This document shows positions 6,015 through 8,320 of a stretch of 8,320 bases of DNA, one piece after another. The notes below the pieces were generated by a model. That model searched no databases. It was not told where the DNA came from and saw nothing but the letters and a program-made list of their open reading frames with translations. Position 1 is the first letter of the stretch. Each line of letters starts with the position of its first letter. A program made the position numbers and the translations under genes. The DNA lies in contig CAKTFL010000079.1 of assembly GCA_934555855.1 (NCBI GenBank), forward strand, positions 1 to 8,320, in the 5' to 3' direction. The DNA comes from an uncultured Sphingomonas sp. (GTDB lineage: Bacteria > Pseudomonadota > Alphaproteobacteria > Sphingomonadales > Sphingomonadaceae).

Positions 6015-6146
6015 GATCCAGGCAGGTTGAAGCAGTTCGGATCGGCCACCCACCTCTTCCATGTACTCCCGCGAAGTCGGGAGCACCGCCGGGGCCCCCG
6101 CCTTCGCGGGGGCACGAGAGTACGACTGACTCAACCTGCCTGGATC
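6015..6146. repeat. 132-bp nested inverted repeat (MITE-like or BIME-like)
   Basis: gatccaggcaggttga (6015-6030) recurs exactly inverted at 6131-6146; counting the inner extension, the 22-bp arms (6015-6036 and 6125-6146) match at 20 positions. Inside are further inverted pairs: gtactc (6063-6068) with gagtac (6118-6123), and cccgcgaag (6068-6076) with cttcgcggg (6102-6110). Local hairpins ctcccg/cgggag (6066-6083) and gcccccg/cgggggc (6094-6113) are alternative folds. There is no ORF inside and no obvious target-site duplication. It sits between the convergent ends of the purB-side transcript and dnaJ. A composite of short palindromic repeats or a non-autonomous mobile element are both possible. 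Confidence 0.75.
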
Positions 6147-6158
6147 GGGTCTAACCCC

Positions 6159-6173
6159 ACCCCGCGCCGGGGT
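6159..6173. repeat. Small REP-like hairpin near the dnaJ end
   Basis: acccc (6159-6163) and ggggt (6169-6173) pair around gcgcc. It is probably a decayed relative of the other CCCCGG-type palindromes in this gap. It lies about 55 bp beyond the dnaJ stop and could contribute to ending or protecting the dnaJ transcript. No T-rich intrinsic terminator was found for dnaJ. Confidence 0.35.
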
Positions 6174-6226
6174 CGAAGGCGAGGCTGAACGAAGCCCGCC
6201 GGAATTCACGACTGCGAGCCGGCCAA

Positions 6227-7348
6227 TCAGCCGCCGATTGCCTGCTTCAACTTGGCGAAAAAGCCTTGGCTTTCGGGGCATTCGTCGCCCGTTTCAGTTT
6301 CGCGGAATGCCTGAAGCAGTTCCTTCTGACGGGCGCTCAGCTTGGTGGGCGTCTCGACGTCGATCTGCACGACCAGATCGCCCGCTCCACGTCCTTGCAG
6401 CACCGGCATCCCCGCGCCGCGCTGGCGCAGTTGCTTGCCCGACTGGATGCCGGCCGGGATCTTGATCTCATGCTCGCGCCCGTCGAGGCCCGGGATCGTG
6501 ATCGACCCGCCCAGCGATGCCGTGGTGAAGCTGATCGGCGCGCGGGCGAACAGCGTCGTACCCTCACGCTCGAAGATCGCGTGCCGCCCGACATGCAGGA
6601 AGATGTACAGGTCGCCCGGCGGTGCGCCTCTTGCGCCCGCCTCGCCCTCGCCCGACAGGCGCACGCGCGTGCCCTCGTCCACGCCTGGCGGAACGTTGAC
6701 CGTCAGCGTCTTGGTCTTCTCGACCCGCCCCTCGCCCCGGCAGTCGGTACACGGATCCGCGATCACCTGGCCCGACCCCTGGCACACCGGGCAGGCGCGC
6801 TCGACCACGAAGAAGCCCTGCTGCGCGCGCACCTTGCCGTGACCGTGGCAGGTCTGGCAGGTCCGCGCGCTGGTCCCCGCCTTGGCACCCGTGCCGTGAC
6901 AGGTGTCGCAGGGTGCCGACACGTCGACGGTGATATCCGCCGTCTTGCCGTGGAATGCCTCTTCCAGGCTGATTTCCATGTCGTAGCGCAGGTCCGCGCC
7001 GCGGCGCGGGCCAGCGCGCCCGCCGCGGTTGCCGCCGCCCATAAACTCGCCGAACACGCTCTCGAAAATGTCCGAAAACGCCCCAAAGTCCTGCGCGCCG
7101 CCGCCACCGCCGCCCTGCTGCTGGAATGCGGCATGGCCGTAGCGATCATAAGCCGCCCGCTTCTGAGGGTCCTTCAGGACCTCATAGGCTTCCGACACCG
7201 CCTTGAACTTGGCTTCGGAGTCCTTGCACCCGGCATTGCGGTCCGGGTGGAACTTCATCGCCAGCTTGCGATACGATGTCTTGATCGTCGCATCGTCGGC
7301 GGTCCGCTCGCATTCGAGCAGCTCGTAATAGTCGACAGTGGTGGTCAT
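6227..7348 (-). CDS. dnaJ: Chaperone protein DnaJ (Hsp40, type I)
   Basis: A complete 373-residue cochaperone that delivers unfolded clients to DnaK and stimulates its ATPase. The J domain (about 6-71) contains the invariant HPD at 34-36. A Gly/Phe-rich linker follows (about 79-113, with a run of six glycines at 79-84). The zinc-binding domain has all four repeats: CDTCHGTG (147), CQTCHGHG (164), CPVCQGSG (186) and CTDCRGEG (200). The client-binding beta domains fill the rest, and the C-terminus is [11 protein letters not shown]. It starts at ATG 7348. The upstream RNA is very G-rich (GGGGGCGGGGGCCCGGA) with no textbook SD, so initiation may be modest or coupled to structure. It lies 143 bp downstream of dnaK on the same strand, the usual dnaKJ order, but with palindromic repeats in between. 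Confidence 0.97.
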   Translation of the reverse strand: MTTTVDYYELLECERTADDATIKTSYRKLAMKFHPDRNAGCKDSEAKFKAVSEAYEVLKDPQKRAAYDRYGHAAFQQQGGGGGGAQDFGAFSDIFESVFGEFMGGGNRGGRAGPRRGADLRYDMEISLEEAFHGKTADITVDVSAPCDTCHGTGAKAGTSARTCQTCHGHGKVRAQQGFFVVERACPVCQGSGQVIADPCTDCRGEGRVEKTKTLTVNVPPGVDEGTRVRLSGEGEAGARGAPPGDLYIFLHVGRHAIFEREGTTLFARAPISFTTASLGGSITIPGLDGREHEIKIPAGIQSGKQLRQRGAGMPVLQGRGAGDLVVQIDVETPTKLSARQKELLQAFRETETGDECPESQGFFAKLKQAIGG

Positions 7349-7389
7349 TCCGGGCCCCCGCCCCCGTTTTCGTCAGCCTGCCTCCAGCC

Positions 7390-7475
7390 CCCGTCACCCC
7401 GGCAAAGGCCGGGGTCCAGGGCCACGAGCGCTGCTGCCCGGGGCTCTGGGTACCGGCGTCCGCCGGTATGACGGG
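7390..7475. repeat. Inverted pair of REP-like units between dnaK and dnaJ
   Basis: Unit 1 begins cccgtca at 7390 and contains the hairpin accccggc (7396-7403) / gccggggt (7408-7415). Unit 2 is a diverged inverted copy ending tgacggg at 7475, with the hairpin taccggc (7451-7457) / gccggta (7462-7468). The outer cccgtca and tgacggg are exact reverse complements, and TCCAG / CTGGG flank the inner sides. Together they can form either two local hairpins or one long stem. The arrangement matches bacterial interspersed mosaic elements, which often sit between genes of an operon and affect mRNA stability or termination. Confidence 0.75.
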
Positions 7476-7491
7476 AGAGGAGCATGACGCC

Positions 7492-8320
7492 TTACGCCTT
7501 GTGGTTGTCGTCGACTTCCGAGAACTCGGCATCGACCACATCGTCGCCGCCGGCCTCGCTGCCGGCCGCCGCGCCACCCTGCGGAGACGCCTCGGTCTGG
7601 GCCTGCTTCTCGTAGATCGCCTGGCCGAGCTTCATCGCTACCTGCGCCAGCGCCTGCGACTTCTCGTTCATGCGATCGGCGTCGTTCGATTCCACTGCCG
7701 ACTTGGCTTCGGCAATGGCGGCCTCGATCTCCGACTTCAATGAAGCATCGACCTTGTCGCCATTGTCCGCCAGCTGCCGCTCGGTGGTGTGGATCAGACT
7801 TTCGGCGTTGTTCTTCGCCTCGGCCGATGCACGCCGCTTCTTGTCGTCTTCCGCGAACTGCTCGGCGTCGCGGACCATCTGCTCGATGTCGCTGTCGCTG
7901 AGGCCGCCCGAAGCCTGGATGCGGATCTGCTGCTCCTTGCCGGTGCCCTTGTCCTTGGCCGATACGTTGACCAGGCCGTTGGCGTCGATGTCGAACGTGA
8001 CCTCGATCTGCGGCACGCCGCGCGGCGCCGGCGGGATGCCGACCAGGTCGAATGCGCCGAGCAGCTTGTTGTCCGCTGCCATTTCACGCTCGCCCTGGAA
8101 CACGCGGATCGTCACGGCGCCCTGATTGTCGTCGGCGGTCGAATAGACCTGCGACTTCTTGGTCGGAATCGTCGTGTTACGGTCGATCATGCGGGTGAAC
8201 ACGCCGCCCAGCGTCTCGATGCCGAGCGACAGCGGCGTCACGTCGAGCAGCAGCACGTCCTTGACGTCGCCCTGCAGCACGCCGCCCTGGATGGCGGCGC
8301 CGATGGCCACGACCTCATCC
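7492..8320 (-). CDS. dnaK: Chaperone protein DnaK (Hsp70), C-terminal part; 5' end beyond right edge
   Basis: About 275 C-terminal residues of the roughly 635-residue ATP-dependent chaperone. The visible part enters at the end of the nucleotide-binding domain ([18 protein letters not shown]) and passes through the conserved interdomain linker DVLLLDVTP. It then covers the substrate-binding beta domain (ending near [17 protein letters not shown]) and the helical lid. A Gly/Ala/Gln-rich flexible tail ends in [17 protein letters not shown], close to the standard bacterial DnaK terminus. The stop is TAA at 7492-7494. The frame stays open to position 8320, so truncation is only by the window. dnaJ follows on the same strand. 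The promoter, and any heat-shock sigma-32 site, lies outside the window. Confidence 0.97.
   Translation of the reverse strand, partial: DEVVAIGAAIQGGVLQGDVKDVLLLDVTPLSLGIETLGGVFTRMIDRNTTIPTKKSQVYSTADDNQGAVTIRVFQGEREMAADNKLLGAFDLVGIPPAPRGVPQIEVTFDIDANGLVNVSAKDKGTGKEQQIRIQASGGLSDSDIEQMVRDAEQFAEDDKKRRASAEAKNNAESLIHTTERQLADNGDKVDASLKSEIEAAIAEAKSAVESNDADRMNEKSQALAQVAMKLGQAIYEKQAQTEASPQGGAAAGSEAGGDDVVDAEFSEVDDNHKA

Noticed and set aside
6015..6146. Complete insertion sequence
   Set aside because: Although the ends are inverted repeats, the interior is only about 100 bp and carries no transposase frame.
5961..6173. CRISPR array
   Set aside because: The repeats are inverted, of differing length and not regularly spaced; no direct repeats with unique spacers are present and no cas genes are near.
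6266..7471. A 401-codon open frame on the plus strand opposite dnaJ
   Set aside because: It is the mirror of dnaJ, which has all J-domain and zinc motifs. The plus-strand product is low in identifiable motifs and runs into the REP elements.

Overview
The window comes from a GC-rich alphaproteobacterium, most likely a sphingomonad (Sphingomonas or a close relative). This is inferred from base composition, the style of the PurB and DnaK/DnaJ proteins, and the arrangement of the iron-uptake genes. No rRNA, tRNA, CRISPR array, integrase or insertion-sequence transposase is visible.

Positions 1-3788 (minus strand) hold an iron/siderophore acquisition operon. In transcription order it encodes a small DUF3649-type membrane protein, a PepSY-TM inner-membrane protein of the siderophore-reductase type, a small DUF3325-type membrane protein, and a TonB-dependent siderophore receptor cut by the left edge of the window. 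The first three genes are coupled by 4-bp start/stop overlaps (GTGA and ATGA). Two Fur-box-like sequences fit this role: one overlaps a candidate promoter ahead of the first gene (about 3830-3868), and one lies in the 101-bp gap ahead of the receptor (1441-1459). The likely logic is that the receptor imports a ferric siderophore across the outer membrane, and the PepSY-TM protein with its small partners helps release or reduce the iron at the inner membrane.

Positions 3886-4221 (minus) encode a small exported EF-hand protein. It is divergent from a complete purB (adenylosuccinate lyase) at 4360-5673 (plus), with 138 bp between the two starts.

Positions 5674-6226 (553 bp) contain no conventional gene but are full of structure. 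There is a cluster of overlapping palindromes (5716-5745), a perfect 11-bp hairpin (5772-5799) touching the Shine-Dalgarno of a predicted 28-residue hydrophobic peptide (5810-5896), a GC-rich hairpin (5908-5929), and a long nested inverted repeat (6015-6146) flanked by small REP-like hairpins. This is the least explained part of the window.

Positions 6227-8320 (minus) are the chaperone pair dnaK (its 5' part lies outside the window) followed by a complete dnaJ. The 143 bp between them contain two inverted REP-like hairpin units, which may uncouple dnaJ expression from dnaK.

Most of the window is ordinary chromosomal content. No convincing new multi-gene system is present. The best leads are the leader and micro-ORF downstream of purB, the palindromic elements, and the two Fur-like operators.
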